64,000 nucleotides of DNA from Phycisphaerae bacterium (GTDB taxonomy: Bacteria > Chloroflexota > Anaerolineae > 4572-78 > J111): contig JANQQF010000181.1 of NCBI GenBank assembly GCA_028285035.1, positions 1 to 64,000 on the forward strand, written 5' to 3'. The notes beneath the pieces are model-generated. The model was not told the DNA's origin. It saw only the letters and a list, made by a program, of their open reading frames with translations, and ran no database searches. Shown here piece by piece: positions 24,189 to 33,212 of the stretch (position 1 is the first letter of the stretch; each line of letters opens with the position of its first letter). Made by a program: the position numbers and the translations under genes.

Positions 24189-25193
24189 TTGGCGACGTTA
24201 AAAGACATTGCAGAGCAGGTTGGTGTAACCCCTGCGGTTGTCTCCCGATTATTACGTGGGGATGACACCCTCCGGGTTAACCCGAAAACCCGTGAAAAAA
24301 TATTACAGGTGGCCCAGGAGTTGGAGTATGCGCCCAATATCTCGGCCCAATCCCTACGCCTCTCCCGCTCAAAGCTGATTGCGATGGTGGTGCACGATGT
24401 GGTCAATCCGGTATTTGCGGAAATCGTGAGCGGGGCGCAGCAAGCCGCAAAGGAACACAACTACTCTTTACTATTGGGTGATGCCGATCCACTGGGACCG
24501 GGTGCCACTCGAATGACTGATTTAATTCGGGGGGGAGCTTTAGACGGGTTTATTCTTCAAGGGGCGGATACAGCCAGTGACCAAGCTCTCCGTGATGCGG
24601 CTAGCAAACACGTCCGGACTGTGCTCCTACAAGAGCGACCTGGCTCAGATTATGGCGTCGTCCGCTTACCTGATGAACAAGCGGGGGTCATCGCCACGGA
24701 CCATTTGCTAGATTTAGGCCATACAAAAATCGGAATGTTAGGGACAGCTGAAGGGCTCCATTTGTCAGAAGCCCGCCATCAGGGCTGGCGGACGGCTTTG
24801 GATAAGCGCGGCATAATCCCTGATCAAGCCTGGGTCGGCTGGTTTGGCTCTGATGTCACAGCCGGATATGAAGGAATGAAGCAGTTGCTTACGCAAGCCG
24901 CCGATCTCACGGCCATTGTGGTCAGCAATGTGGCCACTGCTATCGGCGGGGTATCAGCCGCGTTTGAGATGGGACACACGGTCCCTGATGATTTATCGAT
25001 CGTAGCCATCCACGACACGCCCTTTGCCAAACATCTTCGCCCCGCCCTGACCGTCGTTGATATGCCGCTCGCCACACTAGGGCGACGAGCGGTTGAAATG
25101 CTGCTTGGTGATGTTGCTCCAGCCGGTCAAGAGGTGGTTGTGGAGACCCCATCGCCTCAACTCATTGAGCGAGCCTCGACTAGACGAGTTTAA
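24189..25193 (+). CDS. LacI-family transcriptional regulator
   Basis: 334 residues from a TTG at 24189 (GGTGA just upstream; no ATG fits). HTH ATLKDIAEQVGVTPAVVSRLLRG at residues 2-24, hinge helix PNISAQSLRLSRSK, then a periplasmic-binding-protein-like effector domain with the usual D-x-F-I-L-Q, PDEQAGVIATDHLLDLGH and AIHDTPFAKHLRPALTVVDMPL segments. It is divergent from the acyl-CoA operon with an operator in between. The matching operator 10 kb away suggests it also controls the 34226-32435 genes. Confidence 0.93.
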   Translation: MATLKDIAEQVGVTPAVVSRLLRGDDTLRVNPKTREKILQVAQELEYAPNISAQSLRLSRSKLIAMVVHDVVNPVFAEIVSGAQQAAKEHNYSLLLGDADPLGPGATRMTDLIRGGALDGFILQGADTASDQALRDAASKHVRTVLLQERPGSDYGVVRLPDEQAGVIATDHLLDLGHTKIGMLGTAEGLHLSEARHQGWRTALDKRGIIPDQAWVGWFGSDVTAGYEGMKQLLTQAADLTAIVVSNVATAIGGVSAAFEMGHTVPDDLSIVAIHDTPFAKHLRPALTVVDMPLATLGRRAVEMLLGDVAPAGQEVVVETPSPQLIERASTRRV

Positions 25194-25218
25194 GGCAAAA
25201 TCCACTCAACTACAAACC

Positions 25219-26265
25219 TTAGCGCTGCACCCGCCCTGAGGCATCACCCCCCATCAACCGTTTAACCTCGGCTAATGTGGTCAAGTTCGCATCACCAGAG
25301 ATGGAGTGCTTTAAGCATGAGGCGGCCACGGCAAAATTGAGTGCATCTTCATCCGCCATGCCTGTGTACAAGCCATAAATCAGTCCAGCGGCAAAGGAAT
25401 CGCCACCCCCCACTCGATCCACAATATCGGTGATGTCGTAGCGGTGGCTGAGGAAGAAGTCGCTGCCATTGTATAAACAGGCCGACCAGCCGTTGTGACT
25501 GGCGCTGTAGCTCTCCCGCAGCGTGATTGTTTGATATTTCAAATTTGGAAAGGTTTCGAACATCTTTTTCGCGAGTGCTTCATAACGGGCTGTATCCAAC
25601 TCACCCGAGGAGACGCTTTGCTCCCACTCCCCCTCAGTCACACTCACACCCAAGGATCGCTGGCAATCTTCTTCATTCGCAATCCCAACATCAACATGCT
25701 TGACTAGCTCGCGCATGACCTCTGGCGCAGATTTGCCATAGTTCCACAATTTCTTGCGAAAGTTATAGTCACAGGAGACCGTGACACCGCGTGCTTGGGC
25801 GGCTTGAGCCGCCGCCAGAGACAGCGTTGCAGCGGTTTCGCTCAACGCTGGGGTAATTCCAGTGATATGGAACCAGCCCGCCCCGGCAAAAACTGCATCC
25901 CAATCAAAGCTGTCGGGGGACGCAGTGGCAATTGCAGAGTTGGCCCGATCATAAACCACATTGGAGGGGCGTTGATTGGCCCCAGCCTCCAGAAAGTAAA
26001 TGCCCAGCCGTTCCCCGCTACGTTGAATGAGTGAGGTGTCAACCCTGTAGCTGCGCAAAAAGCGGATACAGGCCTCGGCCAGAGGATTGTCGGGTAAGGC
26101 GGTCACAAACGCAACATCTAAACCAAAATTGGCTAATGAAACCGCCACGTTGCCCTCACCGCCCCCAAAGGTAGCTTCGAGATTAGGGGATTGAAAAAAC
26201 CGCTCAAAGCTAGGTGGCTTCAAACGAAGCATGATTTCGCCTAAGGTAATAACTTTGCCACTCAT
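25219..26265 (-). CDS. kdgK: PfkB-family sugar kinase, probably 2-keto-3-deoxygluconate kinase
   Basis: 348 residues from the ATG at 26265 (AAGGAG 8 bases upstream). The N-terminal [10 protein letters not shown], the Gly-rich [18 protein letters not shown] and the C-terminal catalytic [17 protein letters not shown] with its Asp base are standard PfkB. FERFFQSP and [13 protein letters not shown] are KdgK-like. It phosphorylates KDG to KDPG for the aldolase encoded just upstream; eda and kdgK are adjacent, fitting a lower Entner-Doudoroff step. Confidence 0.88.
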   Translation of the reverse strand: MSGKVITLGEIMLRLKPPSFERFFQSPNLEATFGGGEGNVAVSLANFGLDVAFVTALPDNPLAEACIRFLRSYRVDTSLIQRSGERLGIYFLEAGANQRPSNVVYDRANSAIATASPDSFDWDAVFAGAGWFHITGITPALSETAATLSLAAAQAAQARGVTVSCDYNFRKKLWNYGKSAPEVMRELVKHVDVGIANEEDCQRSLGVSVTEGEWEQSVSSGELDTARYEALAKKMFETFPNLKYQTITLRESYSASHNGWSACLYNGSDFFLSHRYDITDIVDRVGGGDSFAAGLIYGLYTGMADEDALNFAVAASCLKHSISGDANLTTLAEVKRLMGGDASGRVQR

Positions 26266-26268
26266 CAC

Positions 26269-26913
26269 TTATTCTCCTTGTCTGATCTGCTGAATTGTTT
26301 CAACCGCTTGTCGAGCAAGCTGAGTGATTTCGGTAAACTTACCCTCAGTAATGAGTTGCTTCTTCACCATCCAACTGCCACCACAGGCATAAACGTTCCC
26401 CAGTTGCATATAATCAGACAGATTTCTAGGACTGATACCCCCCGTTGGAATAAATTTGACAGCACCGTACGGGCCACCAATGGCCTTGAGCAATTTCACC
26501 CCACCACTGGCTTCGGCGGGGAAAAACTTCAGGATAGTCAAGCCTTTACGCAAGGCCATGTTGATTTCGGTCGGGGTGATTACCCCAGGGGTGACTGGTA
26601 TCTCATTGGCCAAGCACCAATCAACGACCTCAGCATCAAATCCAGGCGTAACAATAAATTTTGCGCCAGCAGTTTTGGCCTGTTCGGCTTGCTCTACAGT
26701 CAAAACCGTGCCCGCCCCGACTATCATATCGGGAAATTTTGCACTCAAGGTGGCGATACTGTCTTTGGCGGCGGCGGTGCGGAAGGTGATTTCAGCACAC
26801 GGCAAGCCCCCGGCCATTAGGGCCACACCTAGCTGCTCGGCATGATTCGCATCTTCAATGGCCACCACGGGCACAATCCCTAAACTACCTATCGTTTCAA
26901 TGACATTATTCAT
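26269..26913 (-). CDS. eda: KDPG / 4-hydroxy-2-oxoglutarate aldolase
   Basis: 214 residues from the ATG at 26913 (GAGAGG upstream; a GTG three codons earlier is less likely). Class I aldolase motifs are EITFRT (catalytic Glu), VGAGTVL, TPGF and the Schiff-base Lys in ILKFFPAE, with the phosphate loop FIPTGGIS. It splits KDPG to pyruvate and glyceraldehyde 3-phosphate. The promoter faces the GntR gene across two operator copies. Confidence 0.93.
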   Translation of the reverse strand: MNNVIETIGSLGIVPVVAIEDANHAEQLGVALMAGGLPCAEITFRTAAAKDSIATLSAKFPDMIVGAGTVLTVEQAEQAKTAGAKFIVTPGFDAEVVDWCLANEIPVTPGVITPTEINMALRKGLTILKFFPAEASGGVKLLKAIGGPYGAVKFIPTGGISPRNLSDYMQLGNVYACGGSWMVKKQLITEGKFTEITQLARQAVETIQQIRQGE

Positions 26914-26931
26914 TCTGTACACCTCTCTTTA

Positions 26932-26952
26932 TTCTGTCAAGCTGTCTGACAG
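26932..26952. promoter_or_regulatory. GntR operator copy 1 (CTGTC-N-GACAG)
   Basis: TTCTGTCAAGCTGTCTGACAG; the odd palindrome is at 26942-26952, 29 bases upstream of the eda ATG. It matches copy 2 in direct orientation with two changes (19 of 21 bases), and the inner part also pairs with copy 2 as an inverted repeat of 17 bases. Confidence 0.8.
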
Positions 26953-26980
26953 GTTAGCCAATTATAGTACGCCCATTATC

Positions 26981-27001
26981 TTCTGTCAAACTGTCAGACA
27001 G
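26981..27001. promoter_or_regulatory. GntR operator copy 2 (CTGTC-N-GACAG)
   Basis: TTCTGTCAAACTGTCAGACAG, 58 bases upstream of the gntR-type ATG. The two copies are 49 bases apart, close to five helical turns, which would suit cooperative binding and shared control of both divergent promoters. Confidence 0.8.
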
Positions 27002-27059
27002 CTTGACGGGTTTAGCTCTCTATCTTATAATATTCGGAATTTCGCGGAAAGTGTGCCTT

Positions 27060-27752
27060 ATGCAGCCCAAATTATCACGTCAAACCTTATCCGAACAGCT
27101 CGCTCAACAACTTATTGATTTTATTATCGAACAAAATCTCCAACCCGGTGATGCCCTACCCTCCGAGTATAAGTTGGCCGATGATTTTGGGGTCAGTCGT
27201 CCTATTGTCCGTGAAGCGCTCAAGTCGCTATCAGCACAGGGCTTTATTCAGGTGGTTAACGGTAAAGGCGCGTTTGTAAAGCACGTTGATGATAAATTAT
27301 TGCGACTGTTTTTTACCCAAGCCATCCAAGTCAGCCAAAACGGCCTACTGGAGTTATTGGAAATTCGAAAGCCGCTGGAGATTGAGAGTGCTCAGCTTGC
27401 CGCCCAGCGAGGCACAGATGAAGAAATTGCCAAGATCATCGATGTTGTCACCCAGATGCAAGAAAGTTTAACCGATTTGAATCGTTATGCCGAGCTTGAT
27501 GTCCAGTTCCACCTCTACATCGCTGCGGCCAGCCACAACACCATACTCTACCACTTCATTAGTTCAATTCGCCATTTACTCACCGATGTTGTTGAAGCGG
27601 GGTTACAGCGCCGTGATACACCTGAGCAATTATTAAAGATGCAGATGGGGCATGAAAAAATTGCCCAGGCCATTTGTCAAAAAAATCCAGATGAGGCTGG
27701 GCAATCGATGGAGGCCCACTTTGATGAGGCCCTACTATTTCTGATAAACTGA
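27060..27752 (+). CDS. GntR-family (FadR/FCD) regulator of the KDG genes
   Basis: 230 residues from the ATG at 27060 (GGAAAG upstream). Winged HTH at residues 8-70 (LPSEYKLADDFGVSRPIVREALKSL, VVNGKGAFV), then an all-helical FCD domain with metal-site pattern D-x3-H (ELDVQFHLYIAAAS) and later His residues. It probably senses a KDG-type sugar acid. Divergent from eda-kdgK. Its stop abuts the stop of the next gene with no gap. Confidence 0.9.
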   Translation: MQPKLSRQTLSEQLAQQLIDFIIEQNLQPGDALPSEYKLADDFGVSRPIVREALKSLSAQGFIQVVNGKGAFVKHVDDKLLRLFFTQAIQVSQNGLLELLEIRKPLEIESAQLAAQRGTDEEIAKIIDVVTQMQESLTDLNRYAELDVQFHLYIAAASHNTILYHFISSIRHLLTDVVEAGLQRRDTPEQLLKMQMGHEKIAQAICQKNPDEAGQSMEAHFDEALLFLIN

Positions 27753-28025
27753 CTATTCAGCGGTCGTTGGGTCAATGATCGTCTTGATGACTGAAACGCT
27801 ATTTGCTGGAAGCCCAGCCTGTCGAGCATGTTCCAGCACCATTGCCTCACTTGGTGCAATGTAAACACAGTAAACTTTATCTCCTGTGACATAACTTTGC
27901 ACCCATTGAATCTGGGGTCCCATATCTTGCAGAACCCCACAGCTATTTTGCGAGGCCCCTTGCAGTTCCGTCGCAGATAGATCACCTACTCCAGGCATCT
28001 CTCGTTCGATAATAAACTTTGGCAT
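27753..28025 (-). CDS. DUF4242-family small protein
   Basis: 90 residues. PKFIIEREMPGVGDLS, then NSCGVLQDMGPQIQWVQSYVTGDKVYCVYIAP, ending IIDPTTAE, is the standard DUF4242 layout. A Streptomyces member is reported to bind nickel; its cellular role is unknown. It converges exactly with the GntR gene. Confidence 0.85.
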   Translation of the reverse strand: MPKFIIEREMPGVGDLSATELQGASQNSCGVLQDMGPQIQWVQSYVTGDKVYCVYIAPSEAMVLEHARQAGLPANSVSVIKTIIDPTTAE

Positions 28026-28137
28026 GATAATCTATCTTTCTTTAACTAAGTTCTTGATAATTTGTATACACTTACACCTTATCAGATCAGCTAAAACTAC
28101 TAGCTTCTACCTGATTAATTCTGACAGTTTTTACACT

Positions 28138-28638
28138 TCAATCAGTCAGATGGGGTTGTAGATTTTGTTTTTCCCACCTTGATAACTCTGAACCTAAATT
28201 TACAGATAGAAGCGGGGAGACATAATCGGTTGGCTTCCGGGACTGTGGCAGCGCATCGTCTTCCCATACTAACAATTCCGATCCACCATCCACAGAAATT
28301 TCTAATGCAGGGTTTTCAACCGGATCAAGAGGCTCTAGATTTAATTGTTCCCAGACTGATGGCTCCAACGCGTTGTCCGGCGCTAGAGACTTTGCAGTCT
28401 CATCAACGCTATTAAGCGGTATTTCAGGCTCGACCTCTGCTGATGACAACTCCGGGGTCAGGTTTGTAGAAGTGAAGGCCCCAACAACATCGATCTGGGT
28501 TACCGGTTCTTGCTCAAACACACGTTCGACAGTTATATGGTCCTGAGCGATTGCAGTTGTTGTTAGAATTAGACTGCTGATGAGTAAGATAGTTAACAAG
28601 GCTACGACAAAGAAACGGCTTATTGCTTTTTTAGACAT
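28138..28638 (-). CDS. Exported protein with Trp-Glu repeat motifs, unknown function
   Basis: 166 residues with GGGAG before the ATG. Residues 1-31 are a Sec signal peptide (FFVVALLTILLISSLILTTTAIA). The mature part is acidic and low in structure, with three related motifs: PSVWEQLNLEP, ELLVWEDDALP and ELSRWEKQNLQP. The spacing is about 40-50 residues. I do not recognise a family. It could be a small cell-surface or secreted binding peptide. Confidence 0.7.
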   Translation of the reverse strand: MSKKAISRFFVVALLTILLISSLILTTTAIAQDHITVERVFEQEPVTQIDVVGAFTSTNLTPELSSAEVEPEIPLNSVDETAKSLAPDNALEPSVWEQLNLEPLDPVENPALEISVDGGSELLVWEDDALPQSRKPTDYVSPLLSVNLGSELSRWEKQNLQPHLTD

Positions 28639-28695
28639 AGTAAGGCTCCCTTTTTAATTATTTTTGAAATCAACTTTCTTCCCACTTTACAAGAT

Positions 28696-28754
28696 GATCG
28701 TTTGACGAAGCGTAGTCGTGATCGTTTGATACAATAACCTTTCGATCAAACGAT
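28696..28754. promoter_or_regulatory. Three copies of GATCGTTTGA before the BTAD regulator
   Basis: GATCGTTTGA occurs at 28696-28705 and 28720-28729 (24 bases apart) and inverted as TCAAACGAT at 28746-28754. The last two form a 10-base perfect hairpin followed by T-runs. It sits between the exported-protein gene and the BTAD regulator and may be an operator for one of them. Confidence 0.6.
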
Positions 28755-28899
28755 TTTTTGACTTTGCCCCTGAGACCTCCTAGAATTGATGCAGGTAGCT
28801 TCGATTTCAGGCTTGAAAGATCACATTACTGTTTTTCTACTCAATTTCTATCTCTCAAATCCCCTCTTCCATAATATCAAAAATTAAGGCCAGCTAAAG

Positions 28900-31800
28900 A
28901 TGACCCTTATCATTCATCTCTTAGGCTCCATTCAAATCAGTCGTGATAATCAACCAATCTCCCTGCGTGGTTACAAAACCACCGCTTTACTCGCTTACCT
29001 ATTACTGACCAGCAAAGCTCACACACGCCGCCATCTCATCGATCTTCTTTTTGATGGGCCGGCTGACCCCAAGGCCAGTCTACGCTGGATCCTATCCCAA
29101 CTTCGGCAGGCAATCGGTCCCGAATTTGTTTTGGCTGACCGACAACAGATTGCCTTTAATTTTGACAGTGATTATTGGTTAGATGTCGCTGCCTTTGAGG
29201 CGGGGCAGATCAATTTATATCAGGGTGATTTTTTAGAGGGACTCAATGTTCGTGATGCATTTGGCTTTGAAGAATGGGCTTCCTTTGAGCGGGAACGACT
29301 ACGGAAACAATATCAAACGGCTCTAATTGAACAGCTTGAGAAAAATGAAAGTCTGGGGAATGACATCAGGGTTGTTGAAACAGCCCAGCAGCTACTCCGT
29401 CTGGATAATTTTCAAGAAGTATGGCATCGAGCGTTGATGAGGACCTATGCCCGACAGGGGCAGCGTGAGGCGGCCTTGGCTCAATTTAATTTCTGCCGCC
29501 GAATTCTCAAAGAGGAATTAGGGACGGAACCCGCCAAAGAAACTGTCGCCTTAGCCGAGCAAATCCAAGCAGGCACTCCAGAGGCTCCTATATTGGTTTC
29601 TAGCCAGTCTCAAGATACCCTACTCACCCGGCCAGCTTTCCTTGAGCCTTCAAATGAGACATCGGTAGACACAGATATTAATTTTGTCGCGCGTGAAGAA
29701 GAACTCATCCAGCTAAACAACTTTTTTGACTTGGCTCTGGCCGGTCAGAGTCGTGTCGTATTTGTGACAGGTGATCCTGGTAGTGGTAAGACGGCTTTGG
29801 TACAGGAATTTAGCCAGCGCATCCAAGCTACCCAGCCTGAGTTGATTGTCGCCGGGGGAGTTTGTAATGCTTTTACCGGTGTAGGCGACCCCTACTTACC
29901 CTTTCGTGAAGCCTTAAGTCTACTGGCCGGCGAGGTCGAAACCAGGGGGATATCCGGTACGATCAGTCGGGACCAAGCACAACGGCTATGGGCCTTGATG
30001 CCTCAGACAATTCAAACATTGATGGTGAACGGGCCGGACTTGCTTGATATCTTTATTTCGAGTTCAAGCCTGATCCAACGCGGAACAATAGCCGCCCCCG
30101 GTGGCGCGAACTGGCTGTCCCAACTCATCGAATTGGTCACCCATAAGAAAGCCACATCTCCTCCAGTTCAGCTACAACAGGCCAACCTGTTCGAACAATA
30201 CACCAAAGTGATACAGGCCCTCGCTCAGCAGCAGCCCATATTGTTAATACTAGATGATCTACAGTGGGCTGACGCTGGTTCTATCAATTTGTTGTTCCAT
30301 TTAGGGCAACGGCTCAAAGGTCAACGTATTCTGATTATCGGTATTTATCGACCAGCCGACGTGGCCCTGGGACGTCCTACATTAGGCGGGGGAGGACAGG
30401 AACGACACCCTCTGGAAGCCGTAGTAAATGAGTTCCAACGCAACTTTGGTCAAATTCATATTGATCTGAACAAAATAGAGGGTTACTCATTCATAAAGGC
30501 ATTGCTGGACACTGAACCTCATCAGTTAGATCTTACCTTTCAAGAGGCCCTTTATCAGCACGCTCAAGGTCATGCTTTGTTCACCATCGAAATGTTGCGC
30601 GGTATGCAGGAGCGGGGGGATTTAGTTCAAGATGATCAGGGTCGCTGGATTGAAGGTCCAACGCTAAATTGGGAGATTCTTCCTGCTCGAATTGAAGGCA
30701 TTATAGGCGAACGGATTGGACGATTACCGCCGAAATCACAACAGATATTACAGATTGCTAGCATCGAAGGTGAGGTTTTTACGGCTGAAGTGATTGCCCA
30801 AACACAAGGCATCAGTGAACCGGAGGTGGTTCGACAGTTGAGTGGTAGTTTAGACCGGCAACACCGTTTGGTTCGAAGCCAGGGTAGCCAGCTTTTAACG
30901 GTTGAGGGGCAACGAGTGTCTCATTATCACTTCCGGCATATTTTATTCCAACGATATTTATATAGCACGATGGATGATACAGAGCGAAGTTATCTACATC
31001 AGGCCGTCGGCACGGTTCTTGAGCAACTGTATGAGGGGCAGCCTGAAGAGATAGCCGTCCAGCTTGCCTGGCACTTTCAGCAGGCGGGATTAGTCGAGAA
31101 GGCCATTGGCTATCTACAGCAAGCAGGCGACAGAGCAGTACGACTGTCTGCCTATGAAGAAGCCATAAACCACTTTACCCAAGCGATTACTTTACTCGAA
31201 ACTCTGGCTACGCATTCACAACATGCTCAGCAGGAACTCAATTTGCAAATTGCGTTGGGGCAAGCTCTCTATGTCGTCAAGGGAACAGGGTCACCAGAAG
31301 TAGAACGGGCTTGGAGTCGGGCACGAGAATTATGTGAACAGCTTGGAGAAACAAAACAACTATTTCTAGTGCTTTATGGGTTAGTCACTTACAATGTAAT
31401 GCGGGGTGATATACGACAGACAGCATCAACGCTGGGAGAGCAATGCCTACAGTTGGCTCAAAGCCAGCAAGATTCGACTCTACTTATTGGGGCTTACATC
31501 CTTCTGGGTACCCTCTCACATTATCTTGGTGAATTTGCTCCAGCGCAGATACACTTTGAACGCGGCCTAGCACTTTATGATCCTCAGCAAAGTGCTACCC
31601 TTGTCTCTTTTTACGGACATGACCCAGGTGTTTATATCCGACGCTATCTGGCTTGGACTAGCTGGGAGTTGGGTTATCCTGAACAGGCATTAGAACACGT
31701 TCAGGCAGCAGTCGATCTGGCCAAGGAGCTTTCTCACTCATTTAGCTTGGTCGGAGCATTAGGTCACGCCTGTGTTATCCTTGGGCACTGCCGAGAAGCA

Positions 31801-32385
31801 CAGGCATGTCTCGATCAGGCCGAGGAAACAATTACCACGTCAATCGAGCAGGGGGCTATCCACTGGCAGTTAATTGGCACAATGTGGCGAGGCTGGGCCT
31901 TGGCTGAACAGGGACAAGTAGAAGGAATCGAGCAGATCCGTCAAGGCTTAAAAGAGTATCAGGCTGTCGGAGCACGGGCCACATCTGCAATTTATTTAAC
32001 TATGCTGGCCAACGCATATCTAAAATTTGGGCAAGTAACCGAGGGGCTGATTACGGTTAAGGAAGCCTTAACTGAAATGGACACCATTGGCGAAGGCATC
32101 ATTAAAGCAGAAGCGTACAGGCTTAAGGGAGAGCTATTAAAACGAGATGGAGCAGGCGAAGGGGAAGTGGAACAGCAATTCCTTAAAGCCATCGACATTG
32201 CTCGCCAGCAAAGCGCCAAATCGTGGGAGTTACGGGCAACGGTAAGTTTGTGCCTTTTGTGGCAAGCTCAGGGAAAGCGCGCAGAGGCGGGCCAGATGCT
32301 ATCAAACATTTACAATTGGTTTACTGAAGGTTTTGATAGGGTTGATTTAAAGGAAGCTAAACAGCTTCTTGAAGACTTGTCATAA
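28900..32385 (+). CDS. BTAD/SARP-like AAA ATPase regulator with TPR repeats
   Basis: 1161 residues. Residues 1-95 form the DNA-binding winged-helix part (LLGSIQISRDNQPI, LLTSKAHTRRHLIDLLFDG) and 95-225 the bacterial transcriptional activation domain. From about 262 an AAA/STAND ATPase follows with Walker A GDPGSGKTAL near residue 291 and Walker B ILLILDDLQWAD near 447. TPR-like helices run from about 700 to the end (ALAEQGQVEGIEQIRQGLKEY and others). This is the AfsR/MalT-style layout of large signal-dependent activators. Target and signal are unknown. Confidence 0.9.
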   Translation: MTLIIHLLGSIQISRDNQPISLRGYKTTALLAYLLLTSKAHTRRHLIDLLFDGPADPKASLRWILSQLRQAIGPEFVLADRQQIAFNFDSDYWLDVAAFEAGQINLYQGDFLEGLNVRDAFGFEEWASFERERLRKQYQTALIEQLEKNESLGNDIRVVETAQQLLRLDNFQEVWHRALMRTYARQGQREAALAQFNFCRRILKEELGTEPAKETVALAEQIQAGTPEAPILVSSQSQDTLLTRPAFLEPSNETSVDTDINFVAREEELIQLNNFFDLALAGQSRVVFVTGDPGSGKTALVQEFSQRIQATQPELIVAGGVCNAFTGVGDPYLPFREALSLLAGEVETRGISGTISRDQAQRLWALMPQTIQTLMVNGPDLLDIFISSSSLIQRGTIAAPGGANWLSQLIELVTHKKATSPPVQLQQANLFEQYTKVIQALAQQQPILLILDDLQWADAGSINLLFHLGQRLKGQRILIIGIYRPADVALGRPTLGGGGQERHPLEAVVNEFQRNFGQIHIDLNKIEGYSFIKALLDTEPHQLDLTFQEALYQHAQGHALFTIEMLRGMQERGDLVQDDQGRWIEGPTLNWEILPARIEGIIGERIGRLPPKSQQILQIASIEGEVFTAEVIAQTQGISEPEVVRQLSGSLDRQHRLVRSQGSQLLTVEGQRVSHYHFRHILFQRYLYSTMDDTERSYLHQAVGTVLEQLYEGQPEEIAVQLAWHFQQAGLVEKAIGYLQQAGDRAVRLSAYEEAINHFTQAITLLETLATHSQHAQQELNLQIALGQALYVVKGTGSPEVERAWSRARELCEQLGETKQLFLVLYGLVTYNVMRGDIRQTASTLGEQCLQLAQSQQDSTLLIGAYILLGTLSHYLGEFAPAQIHFERGLALYDPQQSATLVSFYGHDPGVYIRRYLAWTSWELGYPEQALEHVQAAVDLAKELSHSFSLVGALGHACVILGHCREAQACLDQAEETITTSIEQGAIHWQLIGTMWRGWALAEQGQVEGIEQIRQGLKEYQAVGARATSAIYLTMLANAYLKFGQVTEGLITVKEALTEMDTIGEGIIKAEAYRLKGELLKRDGAGEGEVEQQFLKAIDIARQQSAKSWELRATVSLCLLWQAQGKRAEAGQMLSNIYNWFTEGFDRVDLKEAKQLLEDLS

Positions 32386-32391
32386 CTCTGA

Positions 32392-32427
32392 ATTGTGACG
32401 AGAAATGATATCATTTCTCGTCACAAT
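32392..32427. terminator. 36-bp perfect palindrome between convergent genes
   Basis: Arms of 18 bases (left ATTGTGACGAGAAATGAT) are perfectly complementary with no spacer. It lies 7 bases after the BTAD regulator stop and 8 before the SDR stop, exactly where a bidirectional terminator is needed, although U-runs are absent. Confidence 0.85.
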
Positions 32428-32434
32428 CTTCTTG

Positions 32435-33205
32435 TTATCGCCCCATCCAGCCACCATCAACCGTCAAAATCTCCCCATTGACGTAATTGGAAGCGGCTGA
32501 GGCAAGAAAAACGGTCGGGCCTTTGAAATCTTCCGGATTACCCCAACGCCCGGCTGGAATACGTTCTAAAATCGCTTTGGAGCGCTCTGGATTATCCTGC
32601 AACGCCTGGGTGTTATCGGTGCGAATATAGCCGGGAGCGATGGCATTGACTTGCACACCACTACCGGCCCACTCGTTGGCCAAGGCCTTGGTCAACTGCC
32701 CTACCCCGCCTTTACTGGCGGCGTAGCCTGGCACGGTGATGCCTCCCTGAAAGGTGAGTAATGAGGCGGTGAAAATGATCTTACCACTGCCCCGTTCGAC
32801 CATACCTTTACCGATTTCCCGACTCAGGAAAAATTGGGCGTTCAGGTTTACCTCGATGACGGTATCCCAATATTCATCAGGATGCTCTACCGCAGGTTGA
32901 CGCAGAATCGTCCCAGCATTGTTCACCAAAATATCGATAGTGGGATGGTTAGCGGTTACCTGCTTAATAAAGCTGAACAGGGCGGCCCGGTCAGAGAAGT
33001 CACAAGCATAGCCTGTGAAGAACCTCCCTAAGGCTGTCACTTCTTGTTCAATCGCGCTCCCCGAGGCTTCCAGCGTCGCACTCACCCCTACGATGTCTGC
33101 GCCAACCTCTGCCAAGGCTAGCGCCATCGCCTTCCCGATACCTCGTTTACACCCTGTCACCAAGGCGGTCTTACCATCTAAACGAAATTGATCCAGAATG
33201 GTCAT
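32435..33205 (-). CDS. KduD-like SDR, 2-keto-3-deoxy sugar acid dehydrogenase
   Basis: 256 residues, SDR with TGCKRGIGKAMALALAEVGAD, VNNAG, a catalytic Ser, and YAASKGGVGQLTKALANEW. The sequence style is that of 2-dehydro-3-deoxy-D-gluconate 5-dehydrogenase. In this cluster it could instead oxidise 2-keto-3-deoxy-L-fuconate. It follows the Zn dehydrogenase gene by 7 bases, so both should share the LacI-type operator at 34260. Confidence 0.85.
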   Translation of the reverse strand: MTILDQFRLDGKTALVTGCKRGIGKAMALALAEVGADIVGVSATLEASGSAIEQEVTALGRFFTGYACDFSDRAALFSFIKQVTANHPTIDILVNNAGTILRQPAVEHPDEYWDTVIEVNLNAQFFLSREIGKGMVERGSGKIIFTASLLTFQGGITVPGYAASKGGVGQLTKALANEWAGSGVQVNAIAPGYIRTDNTQALQDNPERSKAILERIPAGRWGNPEDFKGPTVFLASAASNYVNGEILTVDGGWMGR

Positions 33206-33212
33206 TATTCCC

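Noticed and set aside
26278..26820. Plus-strand 180-codon frame inside the aldolase gene
   Set aside because: Antisense to eda, whose catalytic motifs are intact; no RBS or protein-like features.
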